Assembly: GCA_022564635.1 (NCBI GenBank)
Contig: JADFLA010000007.1
Span: forward strand, 1-40,027
DNA from: Nanobdellota archaeon
GTDB lineage: Archaea > Nanobdellota > Nanobdellia > Woesearchaeales > GW2011-AR4
Direction of reading: 5' to 3'
Length of the DNA: 40,027 bases
The notes under the pieces are model-generated. The model saw only the letters and a program-made list of their open reading frames with translations. It was not told the origin of the DNA and searched no databases. Made by a program: the position numbers and the translations under genes. Of this stretch, positions 8,341-18,400 are shown in pieces (positions within the stretch are counted from its first letter, which is position 1; the number at the start of each line of letters is the position of its first letter).

Positions 8341-9525
8341 TTGAGAAAGGCTCAAGGAGGTGTTAATGCGGCGATTTTGGTAGCGGTTATAGCTGGATTG
8401 ATTATTTTATATATACTATTTCTTCCAGAAGCTGAGAGAGAAGCCATACTTGAGGAAAGGGATGTGGAAAAAACATCTAAGAAGGATAAAGAAGATGTTT
8501 TGCTGAGAGAATTCCCGGGAAGGCTTGATATTGTTGAGGGAGTAATAGATAAAACAATTCCGAATATATTTCTATTTGAGAGAACAGATGCTAAAGAGCT
8601 TGAGAGGATAAATCCCATTATAGTTAGAAATGGTTTGTTTGATAAGAAGGACAGGACAGTAAGCTTTAGCATTGATGATTTGGAAAATACTGATAATGTT
8701 ATATTATCCTTTAAGGCTAAAAGGCATGAAGGAATTTTAACAATTAAGCTGAATAATGAAATTGTATATGAGAATGATATTTCTGGAGAGACAATTGCTC
8801 CTGTAAGATTGAACAAAAATTTGCTTTTTAATGATAATACTTTTCAGTTTAGTGTTTCTTCTGTTGGTTTTAAATTTTGGAAAACAAATGAGTATAGGCT
8901 AGAGGATATAAAAGTAATAGGAGATATAACTGATAGAAGCAAACAAGAGAGCAGGAATATTTTCACATTAACATCTAGAGAACTATTTAATATCGAAGAA
9001 TCTAATTTAAAATTTGTTCCATATTGTCGTAGTGTTTCTGATGTGGGGATATTAGATGTTGAGATTAATAGAAGAAATATATTTTCAGCTGTTCCTGTTT
9101 GTGAAGATCCTACTAAAGTTCCAATACCCTTAGGAATTTTAAATTCTGGAGAAAACAAAATAATTTTTAAGACTAATAAAGGAAGTTATAGTGTAGAACA
9201 GATTAAGGTAGAATTTTCGGAAAGGGATGTGAGAACAAATGTGTATTTCTTTGAAGTAAACCAAAGTGTGATAGATGATATAGAAGATAGAGATGTAAAT
9301 GTTGTTTTGACAATAGAATTTGTTGATGACAAAAGAAATAAAAGGGCTGATTTGAATATTAACGATAGATTATCATCTATAGATGAGGAAGGAAGATTTT
9401 TTACATTAACACTTAATGACGATGATGATCCTGATTTCATAGAAGAAGGAAATAATTTTATTAAATTAGAGCCAAGAACAAGGCTTGATATTGTTGAGAT
9501 TAAGGTAGAAATACAAGATAGATAA
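8341..9525 (+). CDS. Pilin-like membrane-anchored surface protein, function unknown
   Basis: The gene starts at TTG 8341, supported by the GGTGAT site. The 394-residue product begins MRKAQGGVNAAILVAVIAGL followed by IILYILFLP. This short basic head, then a KAQ/GG segment and one long hydrophobic helix, resembles archaeal pilin-type (class III) signals, although no processing site is certain. A charged linker follows (about 32-60), and the rest is a beta-rich extracellular region with two lobes around residues 90-210 and 225-390. It is the first gene of the surface block, and the next surface gene (10671) probably belonged to the same operon before the Fic cassette arrived. I do not recognise a named family. 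Confidence 0.7.
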   Translation: MRKAQGGVNAAILVAVIAGLIILYILFLPEAEREAILEERDVEKTSKKDKEDVLLREFPGRLDIVEGVIDKTIPNIFLFERTDAKELERINPIIVRNGLFDKKDRTVSFSIDDLENTDNVILSFKAKRHEGILTIKLNNEIVYENDISGETIAPVRLNKNLLFNDNTFQFSVSSVGFKFWKTNEYRLEDIKVIGDITDRSKQESRNIFTLTSRELFNIEESNLKFVPYCRSVSDVGILDVEINRRNIFSAVPVCEDPTKVPIPLGILNSGENKIIFKTNKGSYSVEQIKVEFSERDVRTNVYFFEVNQSVIDDIEDRDVNVVLTIEFVDDKRNKRADLNINDRLSSIDEEGRFFTLTLNDDDDPDFIEEGNNFIKLEPRTRLDIVEIKVEIQDR

Positions 9526-9529
9526 ATAA

Positions 9530-9553
9530 AGAGGTGGTTTGGGAAGAATTCTG
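9530..9553 (+). repeat. 24-bp direct repeat, left copy, flanking the Fic cassette
   Basis: The sequence beginning AGAGGTGGTTTGGGAAGA at 9530 recurs at 10620-10643 with 23 of 24 bases identical. The copies flank the fic gene and are 1090 bp apart. The left copy starts 4 nt after the stop of the upstream surface gene. Confidence 0.85.
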
Positions 9554-9566
9554 TCTATAGTTTTAC

Positions 9567-9602
9567 GGGCACAAAAAAAGATAAATTTAAATATTAGTGC
9601 CC
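9567..9602 (+). promoter_or_regulatory. fic promoter: TATA box flanked by inverted repeats (candidate operator)
   Basis: GGGCAC (9567-9572) and GTGCCC (9597-9602) form a 6-bp inverted repeat. It encloses the TATA-like sequence GATAAATTTAAATATT, which lies about 25-35 nt before ATG 9617. A regulator bound to both arms would cover the promoter. The position suggests autoregulation of the Fic gene; this is inferred. Confidence 0.5.
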
Positions 9603-9616
9603 CCTAACTATTTGTT

Positions 9617-10561
9617 ATGGTGTACCTAGAAAAAAAGGAAATTGGCAAGGAAACATATTTTTATTTGGTTAAGAATATAAGACTTAATAAACAATTTAAA
9701 AAATTTAGGATTTATTTAGGAAAAGGTAAAATTTCCAAAATAAAGTTGCAAGAATTAAAGTCTAAGTATTCTAAAGTTCTGGGGCAGAGAATAAAAAATT
9801 ATTTAGTTTTGCATGATCCTCTGTTAGGATTGTTATCAAAAAAACAAATTAAATCTCTAGACAAAATCAAAAGAGAGTATAAAAAACATTATAAAAAATT
9901 ACCTAGAGAGGTTAGAGAAAAACATTATGAAGATTTTCTCGTAAGATTTACCTATAATACAAATGCAATAGAGGGGTCAACAGTAACATTAAATGAGACT
10001 AGGCTTATTCTTTTAGACAAAATAACTCCACCAAATAAGACTTTAAGAGAATTAAAAGAGGTAGAGAATCATAAAAGTGCCTTTGAGTTTATATTAAAGT
10101 ATAAAGGAGATATAACAAACCAATTTGTATTTGAAATACATAGAATTTTAACTACAGGAATATTATCTAAAAGTACTTCTGGAAAATTTAGAAAAGTTCA
10201 GGTTTTTATAGCTGGTGTTGAGAAGATACCTCCAAAACCTAAATTTATAGAGAAAGAATTTAAAGATTTAATGGGATGGTACAATAAAAATAAGAAAAAA
10301 TATCATCCAGTAATTTTGACTTCATATTTTCATGCTGCTTTTGAGGGAATTCATCCTTTTATAGATTTTAATGGTAGAAGCGGAAGATTACTGCTAAACT
10401 TTATTTTAATGAAACATAACGTTCCAATTATTGATATAAAATATAATGACAGACTTAAATATTATGAATCATTAAGAAAAGCTCAAGAGGGAAATTTAGG
10501 ACCATTTGTTAATTTGATAGTTAAGTATCTAAAAGATGAATTGAATAAAGTAAAAGTTTAA
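9617..10561 (+). CDS. fic: Fic-domain protein (probable AMP-transferase) with variant active-site motif
   Basis: The 314-residue protein has an N-terminal domain common to archaeal Fic proteins (MVYLEKKEIGKETYFYLVKN). An inhibitory-helix motif TNAIEG, matching (S/T)xxxE(G/N), lies near residue 116. The Fic core reads HPFIDFNGRSGR near residue 247. The canonical core is HxFx(D/E)(G/A)N(G/K)RxxR; here the small residue after Asp is Phe, while catalytic His, Asp, Asn and both Arg are kept. Fic enzymes usually transfer AMP to protein hydroxyl groups, and the inhibitory motif before the core resembles class II self-regulated members. It has its own promoter and lies between two 24-bp direct repeats inside a surface-gene operon, so it probably arrived as a cassette. 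Confidence 0.9.
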   Translation: MVYLEKKEIGKETYFYLVKNIRLNKQFKKFRIYLGKGKISKIKLQELKSKYSKVLGQRIKNYLVLHDPLLGLLSKKQIKSLDKIKREYKKHYKKLPREVREKHYEDFLVRFTYNTNAIEGSTVTLNETRLILLDKITPPNKTLRELKEVENHKSAFEFILKYKGDITNQFVFEIHRILTTGILSKSTSGKFRKVQVFIAGVEKIPPKPKFIEKEFKDLMGWYNKNKKKYHPVILTSYFHAAFEGIHPFIDFNGRSGRLLLNFILMKHNVPIIDIKYNDRLKYYESLRKAQEGNLGPFVNLIVKYLKDELNKVKV

Positions 10562-10619
10562 ATATATTAAAAATCGCTAGTAATGTAAATATAGAAAAAA
10601 GGGTTATAAGATAATAAAT

Positions 10620-10643
10620 AGAGGTGGTTTGGGAAGAGTTCTG
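10620..10643 (+). repeat. 24-bp direct repeat, right copy, flanking the Fic cassette
   Basis: This copy differs from 9530-9553 at one base (AGTT for AATT). It lies 27 nt before the ATG of the large membrane protein. If 1090 bp between the copies were removed, the two surface genes would be about 55 bp apart, which would be an ordinary operon spacing. Confidence 0.85.
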
Positions 10644-10670
10644 GGAGTTTGATTTAGCTAGGTAAGTAAA

Positions 10671-13600
10671 ATGTTGTTTAGAGGCAAAAGAGGGCAATGG
10701 CAATTTTTGCTTAAGGCTGGTAGTTTGGCTAAAGGCCTTAAGTCTGGTGCTGGCAGAGCGCTTAATGCTGCTCGTGGTATTAAAGAAAGTGCTGGGGAGG
10801 TTGGGGAAAGATTACGGCAACAACGTCAAAAGCGCCAGCAAGATAAGTTGGACCTAGAAATTTGGCGACGAGAGCAACAGGAACGACAGCAACAACAATC
10901 CCCACAACAAGGTCCTCAACAACCTGGGCAAAGTCGTTTTGGCGGTATAAGAAGTGGCGTGGCTGCAGGAGTAGGTCTCATGGGTGGTTTGGCTGTTGGT
11001 GGTATTAAAAAAACCAGCGGCGCTACTATTTTTATTATTCTTGCATTTTTGTTGTTCTTGTTTGACGTTATTGTAGATTATAAAGGGTTTAATATAACAA
11101 GTGTAGAATCTTTTTTTGAATTAGGGAGGGTTATTTTATCTCTTGGATATGTAATAGGTGTATGGGTTTTCTTTATTTGGTTTGTATCACGTGATAGAAG
11201 TTTCCAAGCTATGATTTCTTGGGTTTTTGTTTTGATAATTATAATTCTTTCATTAGGCATCTCAGTTAAGTTGAATCCATTAGCAGTAATTCATATTATT
11301 TTTATACTAATTTTCTGGATGTCCTTTATAAGGCAAAGAGAAGAAAATGTAGTCCGAGCGAACACATTTTTAGTTTTGCTTTTGGTAGCTGATTTATATG
11401 CTTATTCTTTATTTAATATTTTATCCCCAAAAATGGCTGAGTTTTTTGTTGGCTTTCCTTTTTTATTTATTTTAGTTGTAGTTTATATTTTTGAGCAAAC
11501 AAACAATATATTTGCATTAATTTTGATGATTGGTGTTGTAGCGTGGTATTTTTTATTAGGTGCTCCTCAATTTGCAGAAAAGTTAGACATAGCAGGAATT
11601 GAGGGTATTAAAACAAGGATTCCATCTCTATCTGAGCTTCCTGGACTGATTGGAGAAAAACTGATAAGTAATCCTATTGAAAGGCTTACTGAAGCAGGAA
11701 GCGCATGGCTCTCTGGTCAAATTCAATATGCGGTAACTGGTAAGGTTGAACAAAATCAATTTGAGCCTTTAGGCGTTTATTTAGATAATGTGGAGTCTGT
11801 GGCATCTAGATATTATATTGATGAGTATAGAGACGAAGACACTGGTGAAACTATTGATAAATATGAAGAGGTCATTATTTATGGCACAGTAAGGGGTAGA
11901 ACATTGGATGATCCAATTAATCTAAGGGTTGGATGTTTTGTCGAAAGGGATGGTAAGAAAGAACATGCAGAACTTGAAGACCCCAGGGATAAATTTACTA
12001 TATTTGCTTTTGAAGAGCAGGATTTTGCATGCACTTTTACTGAAGATCAATTAAAAGGAGGGAAGGTTTTGAAAGAAGGCTCTAATACTATAACCACGTT
12101 TGCAGACTTTAATTTTGAGACACTTGCTTTCCAAAAAGTTTATTTTATGGATAGGGAAAGGTTAAGGGCTATGACAAGGGAAGGTTTAGATGTTTTTGAT
12201 GAATTTGGTATTAAAGACAAAAGACCTGTTCCGGTTTATACCAATGGTCCTGTGGCTATAGAAATGGGGACAACCAGTCCGTTAGTAGGTGTAAGTGAAA
12301 ATTACCTTGCATTTCCGAGGTTTAGTTTGGCTATAAAAAACAGGGAAGGCTGGCAGGGTCGAATAACAGGATTAAAGGAACTTGTTTTGCTGCTTCCAAA
12401 GGGTGTTAGGATAGAGAATCCTGGTATTAAAATTAAAAAATACACAACTATGATAGAGGGTCTAGATGGAGAGGCTATAGAGGAAGTAACTTTTATAGAG
12501 GAAGAAACTAAGGAAAAAGATTGTAATGTTAGATTTAGACCTTATGGCATTGAGGATTGCCAAAATTCGTGTGAAATATTTGTATTAAATGAGTGTAATG
12601 ATGTATGTAAAGGTTATGGAGCTGGAACTTCAGATGAACAAACATGTCGAATAGAATGTACTGCCGGTCAGGAAGATTGTAAAGACGAATGCCAATTTTT
12701 GTTTGATGATCGTGATCAAGAGTATAAGGGTTATGCTTTAGCTCAAACTGCTATTGATAAACTTCAAAAGAGGGTGTATGATGAAGAAGATGCTACACGT
12801 TTTGAACGCTTTAACTGCAAGCTTAATCCTATACGGAATCAGGTTTTAGGAAACACCCCCATAACAACTAAGTTTTTCAGGGTAAAGGTCAGATATGATT
12901 ATACTGTTGAAGAGGCTATTACTGTACAGATTGTAAAAGCTCCAGAAATTGGAGATATTGAGGAAGTTAAAAAGGAAAAAGTTGGGCCTGGAGTTCCGTC
13001 TTTTACAGAGTCAAATGTAGTCACACTTTATGAACATGAGAAACGCGGAGGAGATAAAATTGGATTTGGTATAGGAGAAGTACCACAAATTAGTAAACTT
13101 AATGATGAAATTTCTTCTATAGATGTGAAACCAGGATATGTGATTACATACTATGAAGATAAAGATTATAAGAAAGCTTGCAGAACCGATATTGATTATG
13201 TCCCTAATCTTAAAGATGTAGGGGTAGTTGTATATCGAAGATCGCTTCCGGATGATCTTACAATTAACGACGAAATAAGCTCATTAAACGTATCAAAGTT
13301 TGAAGGTGCTGTTTTATATGAAGATGAAAACTTTAAAGGAAGGTCGGATTATTATGGATCAGACGCTAATAATTTTGATAATAAGTGTCTAGATGATTCA
13401 GGCGTTGTAGCGGATAACAAAGTTACTTCAATAATAGTTGCTCCTGGTTATCAGGCAATACTTTACAAGGATGACAATTTTAATGACTTGTCTGATCCGG
13501 TATATGAAACAGATTGCAGTGACGATAAAGTAAGATGTATTCCTGAAACAATAAAAGAAGAGGTAACAAAAATTGGTGATCTGGGTGAACTAAGTGAACT

Positions 13601-13991
13601 TAAAGGTTCTAATCGTGAAGGTTTCGATAGGGATACAAGCTCGATAAGAATTGTTGGTAAAACTAAGGATTCTATACTACAAGCAACTTGCGAAGGCAGA
13701 GACATCATTCTTGCAACTCGTTTACCTACAGCAACTGAAGAATCTGCATTGTCTGTCTGTCAGAAACGTTGTACTGCTTTATATCCTGGCAAAGTTGCTG
13801 AGGTAAGGGAAATAGAAGTCCAACCTTATGAAGGTGTTCAAATTTTGAGTGACGGGTTATGTGAAGGGAATGCATGGGCAGAAGATTTTATTGTTACAGT
13901 AAATTCTAAGGCAGATAAAAATACAATTGAGAAGATTGGATGGAATTGTTTTTGCAAAAAAGACTTGAGTGATGAATTCGAGGGTATATGA
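10671..13991 (+). CDS. Large polytopic membrane protein with Cys-rich and beta/gamma-crystallin-like extracellular regions
   Basis: The 1106-residue protein starts MLFRGKRGQWQF. In order it shows a basic and glutamine-rich cytoplasmic head (to about 110), about seven hydrophobic helices (115-300), and a long beta-rich domain (about 330-610). Next is a Cys-rich cluster (about 618-690: DCQNSCEIF, NECNDVCKG, EDCKDECQF). The segment at about 783-993 contains repeated NDEISSI, NDEISSL and DNKVTSI, each followed by aromatic stretches such as VITYYEDKDY, AVLYEDENFKG and AILYKDDNF. The (N/D)(N/D)xx(S/T)S pattern plus LYxDxNF is that of calcium-binding beta/gamma-crystallin motifs. A second Cys cluster ends the chain. 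The hydrophilic parts are presumably outside. No family name is recognised for the whole protein. Confidence 0.8.
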   Translation: MLFRGKRGQWQFLLKAGSLAKGLKSGAGRALNAARGIKESAGEVGERLRQQRQKRQQDKLDLEIWRREQQERQQQQSPQQGPQQPGQSRFGGIRSGVAAGVGLMGGLAVGGIKKTSGATIFIILAFLLFLFDVIVDYKGFNITSVESFFELGRVILSLGYVIGVWVFFIWFVSRDRSFQAMISWVFVLIIIILSLGISVKLNPLAVIHIIFILIFWMSFIRQREENVVRANTFLVLLLVADLYAYSLFNILSPKMAEFFVGFPFLFILVVVYIFEQTNNIFALILMIGVVAWYFLLGAPQFAEKLDIAGIEGIKTRIPSLSELPGLIGEKLISNPIERLTEAGSAWLSGQIQYAVTGKVEQNQFEPLGVYLDNVESVASRYYIDEYRDEDTGETIDKYEEVIIYGTVRGRTLDDPINLRVGCFVERDGKKEHAELEDPRDKFTIFAFEEQDFACTFTEDQLKGGKVLKEGSNTITTFADFNFETLAFQKVYFMDRERLRAMTREGLDVFDEFGIKDKRPVPVYTNGPVAIEMGTTSPLVGVSENYLAFPRFSLAIKNREGWQGRITGLKELVLLLPKGVRIENPGIKIKKYTTMIEGLDGEAIEEVTFIEEETKEKDCNVRFRPYGIEDCQNSCEIFVLNECNDVCKGYGAGTSDEQTCRIECTAGQEDCKDECQFLFDDRDQEYKGYALAQTAIDKLQKRVYDEEDATRFERFNCKLNPIRNQVLGNTPITTKFFRVKVRYDYTVEEAITVQIVKAPEIGDIEEVKKEKVGPGVPSFTESNVVTLYEHEKRGGDKIGFGIGEVPQISKLNDEISSIDVKPGYVITYYEDKDYKKACRTDIDYVPNLKDVGVVVYRRSLPDDLTINDEISSLNVSKFEGAVLYEDENFKGRSDYYGSDANNFDNKCLDDSGVVADNKVTSIIVAPGYQAILYKDDNFNDLSDPVYETDCSDDKVRCIPETIKEEVTKIGDLGELSELKGSNREGFDRDTSSIRIVGKTKDSILQATCEGRDIILATRLPTATEESALSVCQKRCTALYPGKVAEVREIEVQPYEGVQILSDGLCEGNAWAEDFIVTVNSKADKNTIEKIGWNCFCKKDLSDEFEGI

Positions 13992-14132
13992 CCATAGAAT
14001 AACTAACTGATACAGATACTAATTAAAACTTATTAAATAGTGCATTATAAAATTATCAATTATGAGCCAGTAATGTTTCGGGTTTATTGTGCTTTCAAAT
14101 ATGCATGCGTTTTTAGATAGGGAATGTGAACG

Positions 14133-15476
14133 ATGAAAAAAATAATTTTCGTTTTTGTTGTAGTAAGTTTGCTTTTAATAGTTGGATGTACTGGAGGCTC
14201 TAGAGATAAATCACCCATAACTGATGTTGATGTAAGGAAAGGAACAGATGGGCTTACTATGGAATTTACAAAGAATGCTCCTCCTTTAAGAGTTTTTGAA
14301 GACAGTATTTTTCCGATAGCCGTAATTTTAAAGAATAGAGGTGCTACTGATATAGAACCTGTTGATGTAGAATATATTGAAAGTGAAGAAGGGTATGCTT
14401 CTGAAGATGAGCAACCTTCAAAGCCTGTTAAAAGAATAAAAACTGTAAAAGGAAGTTTGGTTTTTGGATTTGAAACAACTTTTGTCGATTTAAGTGAGAA
14501 GGTTAAAGAAAGAAGTCTTGAAAGTGAAAAAAATAGTCTTGAGAATGAGAGAAGTCAGTTGAAAGATAAAAAAAGAATTCTAGAAAATGAGATGAATTTT
14601 ATACTAGAAGAGCCAGGTACTGGAGATGTTGATAGTAGGTTTAATGAAATTGATGAGGAATTAAGTGGAATTAAGGTGAGGAATGATGAAATTAATGACA
14701 GGATAATTGAAATATCGGTAGAGGTGATTGATGTTAGAAAGAAACTGAATTTAATAGAAAATGATTTACTTGATGAGATAAAAGGAAAATCTATATTTAG
14801 CCCCAATGGAGATCAAGAATTAATAACAATAAATGCCCAAACTAAAAAGATAGGTGCGCAAAGTGAAACACGACCATCTACTATATTGGCAACTGCATGC
14901 TATCCATACAAAACTATTTTTGGGGCTTCTGTTTGCATTGATACTGATATTTATGGAGAAAGGAGGGGAAAAAAGGTATGTAGCATTACTGATTTAAGAT
15001 TTGGCGAGGGACAAGGTGCTCCAGTTGCTATAACTAAAATAGAAACTAGAATGTTGCCATTGCCAGAAGACAGTAATTTAGTAAAGCCTCACTTTTTAAT
15101 CCATATAGAGAACAAAGGCAATGGTGAAGTTGTAGAATTAAGTAAGGTAGAGCAAGCATGTACAAGTGAGCGATTGGATTACAGGTCTTTTAATACAATA
15201 ATAATTAAGGCTTCATTATCTGGCAAACCTCTGGATTGCAGAATAAAAAAAGAAGGTCCTAAAGCTGAACCTCCACCTCCAGCACCAACGACAATAAGGC
15301 TTAGGGACAAAGAAAATTTGGTTAGATGTACTTTAGAATTAATACCGGGTGAAGTAGATGAACTTATTGATATAAATAGGGATGCTTATATAGCACCATT
15401 AAGTATAGAACTTGAATATGGATATACTTTTACTATATCGAAAGATATAATAATAGAAAAGATTTTAACATATTAA
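14133..15476 (+). CDS. Surface lipoprotein, paralog family member 1, with coiled coil
   Basis: The 447-residue protein has a lipoprotein signal (LLIVGC, Cys19). A domain shared with three downstream genes follows: GTDGLTMEFTKNAPPLRVFE then PIAVILKNRG, the typical edge of an Ig/CARDB-like fold. Residues about 120-215 form a strong coiled coil (KVKERSLESEKNSLENERSQ onward), absent in the paralogs. A second shared domain has ATACYPYKTIFGASVCID, KVCSITDL, GAPVAITKIE and LIHIENKGNGEVV. The stop is 1 nt before the next start, so the first two lipoproteins form an operon. Likely role: extracellular, perhaps assembling with the neighbouring membrane proteins. The family is not named by me. Confidence 0.75.
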   Translation: MKKIIFVFVVVSLLLIVGCTGGSRDKSPITDVDVRKGTDGLTMEFTKNAPPLRVFEDSIFPIAVILKNRGATDIEPVDVEYIESEEGYASEDEQPSKPVKRIKTVKGSLVFGFETTFVDLSEKVKERSLESEKNSLENERSQLKDKKRILENEMNFILEEPGTGDVDSRFNEIDEELSGIKVRNDEINDRIIEISVEVIDVRKKLNLIENDLLDEIKGKSIFSPNGDQELITINAQTKKIGAQSETRPSTILATACYPYKTIFGASVCIDTDIYGERRGKKVCSITDLRFGEGQGAPVAITKIETRMLPLPEDSNLVKPHFLIHIENKGNGEVVELSKVEQACTSERLDYRSFNTIIIKASLSGKPLDCRIKKEGPKAEPPPPAPTTIRLRDKENLVRCTLELIPGEVDELIDINRDAYIAPLSIELEYGYTFTISKDIIIEKILTY

Positions 15477-15477
15477 G

Positions 15478-18400
15478 ATGAGTAAAAAAAAGAGAATTGG
15501 ATTTCTGTCATTATTTCTCTTATTGCTCGTTATATTTATCTCTAGTTGTGGTTTAATAAAAAAAGATGAAGGAGATGGTGCTAAATTTGAAAGAGGTGCA
15601 CAAGGTTTAGTAATGGATTTTGTTCAAAACTATCCTCAACAAAAATTTTTAGTGAGTAACGAGGATGAGGACATAGTTGTTGCAATAAATGTTAGAAATA
15701 TAGGCACTTATCCTATAAAAAGTTCAAAGAAAAGTCAAGATGAAGAAGAAGGTATTTTTGGGTTAGGTAAGATTTATATCAGCGGTTTTGATGACGAAAT
15801 TATTGATATGAGTGGATTAACAGATGAGGATATAACTAAATTAAAAAATTCTGATAGGGTTGATATCAGTGAACTTGCGCTGGAGGAATTGCTTGCTATA
15901 AGGGACGAGTATTATCCTCAAATAAAGAATGACCAAATAAATAATAGAAAGACTACTCTTGTTACAATTAATGTGGTAGGAATTTTAGATGAAAAGAAAA
16001 AAGATGCAATATTAAACCTCTATAAAAAGGGTACACAGAAAGCAAGAAGATCTAAAAGTTTGTCTGGAATGTTTTTACAGCCTGCCAGTGAAATTAATCC
16101 TAAAGGGGGTTTTGATTCAACTGAATTTGAAGGGAAAATCAAGGCTGATAAAATAATAGTTGACCAGTATGATCCTGTTATTCTGGCTACTGCTTGTTAT
16201 CCTTATTTTACAAAAGCATCTCCAACAGTTTGTATTGATCCTTTTCCATTTGAACATAGGGAGGAAAAGGTTTGTGAAATTGGAAGTGTAACCTTATCAA
16301 GCCAGGGAGCTCCTATTGCAGTAACAAAAGTTGAGCAAGAAGCTGCAACAGGAAAAATACAATTCAAAATCCATATAAAAAATGTTGGAGATGGTGATGT
16401 TATATGGAACAAAGATACATCAGAAGACATATCAAAACTTGATGGTTTATTGAATAGGTGCAGTCCTTTGGGTGGGGGAATATTAAAGAGGAAAGATTTT
16501 GATAGGGTACAATTAGAAAGTATAAAAATTGGGAATGTGGATATGTTTAAAGAAAGAAAGTGTAGCCCTTTTGCTGACGGAACAGATAATATTGTAAAAC
16601 TCTTTAATGGAGAGGGATTCGTTATATGTACTTTAAACGTACGGGATTTGGGCAGTATTCAATCTGCTTATACATCACCATTAAACATAGAGTTAAGATA
16701 TGCTTACAGGTCAACAATTTCAAAACAGATTAAGATATCTAAATTGACTACTATAGATTCTGAGCCAACAGATTCAAGACCTACAACTCGAGAACGTGCA
16801 GAAGAAAGACCACCAGATATTCCTGCTGAAACAGGAGTACCTTCAATACCTATCGAACAAATTGATACAGTTTCAGGCCCAACAGGAACTGTAAAAATTA
16901 ACAATGATGATAAAGCCACATCAAAAACTTCTGTTACTTTATCATTTACATGTTCTGATCCTATTGGATGTAAAAATATGAAGGTAGCTAATACTCAGGC
17001 AGCTCTTAAAAGTGCACTACTTATCCCATATATCACAAAAATGTCTCGGCTAATACCTTCAGGGGATGGGACAAAATATGTTTGGGTGAGATTTCAAAAT
17101 CGGGCTGATATTTGGAGTCATGAGTTTGTCGATAGTATATTATTGAGGACGATAGGTCCGACAGGATCCATTAAAATTGATGAAGATGCCAAAAATACAT
17201 TAACAAAATCTGTTATATTGAATCTGCATTGTTCTGATCCGAGTGGATGCAAAAGGATGAGGATAGCTAATGAGCAAAAAGATCTTGCCTATGCAACACA
17301 GAAAATATACGATTCTTTAGTACCCTCCTGGGAGCTATCGACTGCGGATGGTACAAAAACAAAGGCTGTTTGGGTGCAATTTGAAAATGAAGTTGGACTA
17401 TGGGGCAATGAGCTTGTTGATACAATTATATTTGGTGCACTACCTCCTGGTACAATTATGATTGATGAAGATGCATCCACTACTTCAACAACAAAGGTTT
17501 TTTTAAATCTATTTTGCTCTGATCCTAGTGGATGCACAAATATGCAGATAGCTAATAAACGGAAAGATTTTGATAATGCAAAAATAATTCCATTTTCTTC
17601 GCCAATAAATTGGTTTCTTCCGTCTGGGGATGGGACAAAGAGTGTATGGTTCAAGTACTTAAGTGGAAATAACATTTGGAGTGAAGCATTTGCTGATTCA
17701 ATAATATTAAGTACCTTAGATCTACTTGGTGATATTTTAATTGATGATGATGCTTTAACTACATCAACAAGCTTAGTTACGTTAAGACTCTATTGCTTTG
17801 ACAAAAGTGGATGTGATAAGATGCAGATAGCGGATACATATTCTGGTCTTGCAGGCGCAGATTCTGAGGATTTTAAACCAGAAATACTCTGGACACTGCC
17901 GTCAGGAGATGGTACTAAAATTGTATGGTTTAGGTACTTAAATGGAAATCAAATTTGGAGTGAAGCATTTTTTGACAAAATTACGTTAGGAAAAATACCA
18001 ACAGGTACCGTTAAAATCAATTTTGATAATAAGGCAACAACATCGACAGCAGTTATATTAACATTTACTTGTTCTGAACCCAATGGATGTAAAAATATGC
18101 AGATAGCACATACTGATGCAACTCTTCCATTTGCACCTATAAGGGAATTTAAAGATCAAACAAATGATTGGATACTAACATCAGGAGATGGACCAAAATC
18201 TGTTTTTGTAAGATTTCAAAATGAAGATGGCTTTTGGGGTAATGGGAATGCTGATGTTATAATATTAAGGACATCGGGTCCAACAGGAACTGTTAAAATT
18301 AATGGTGTTGCTGAGAGCACTTCATCAAGGTCGGTTGATTTATCACTTTCTTGCAAGGATCTAAGCGGATGTAAAAATATGCAGATATCAAATAATAGAG

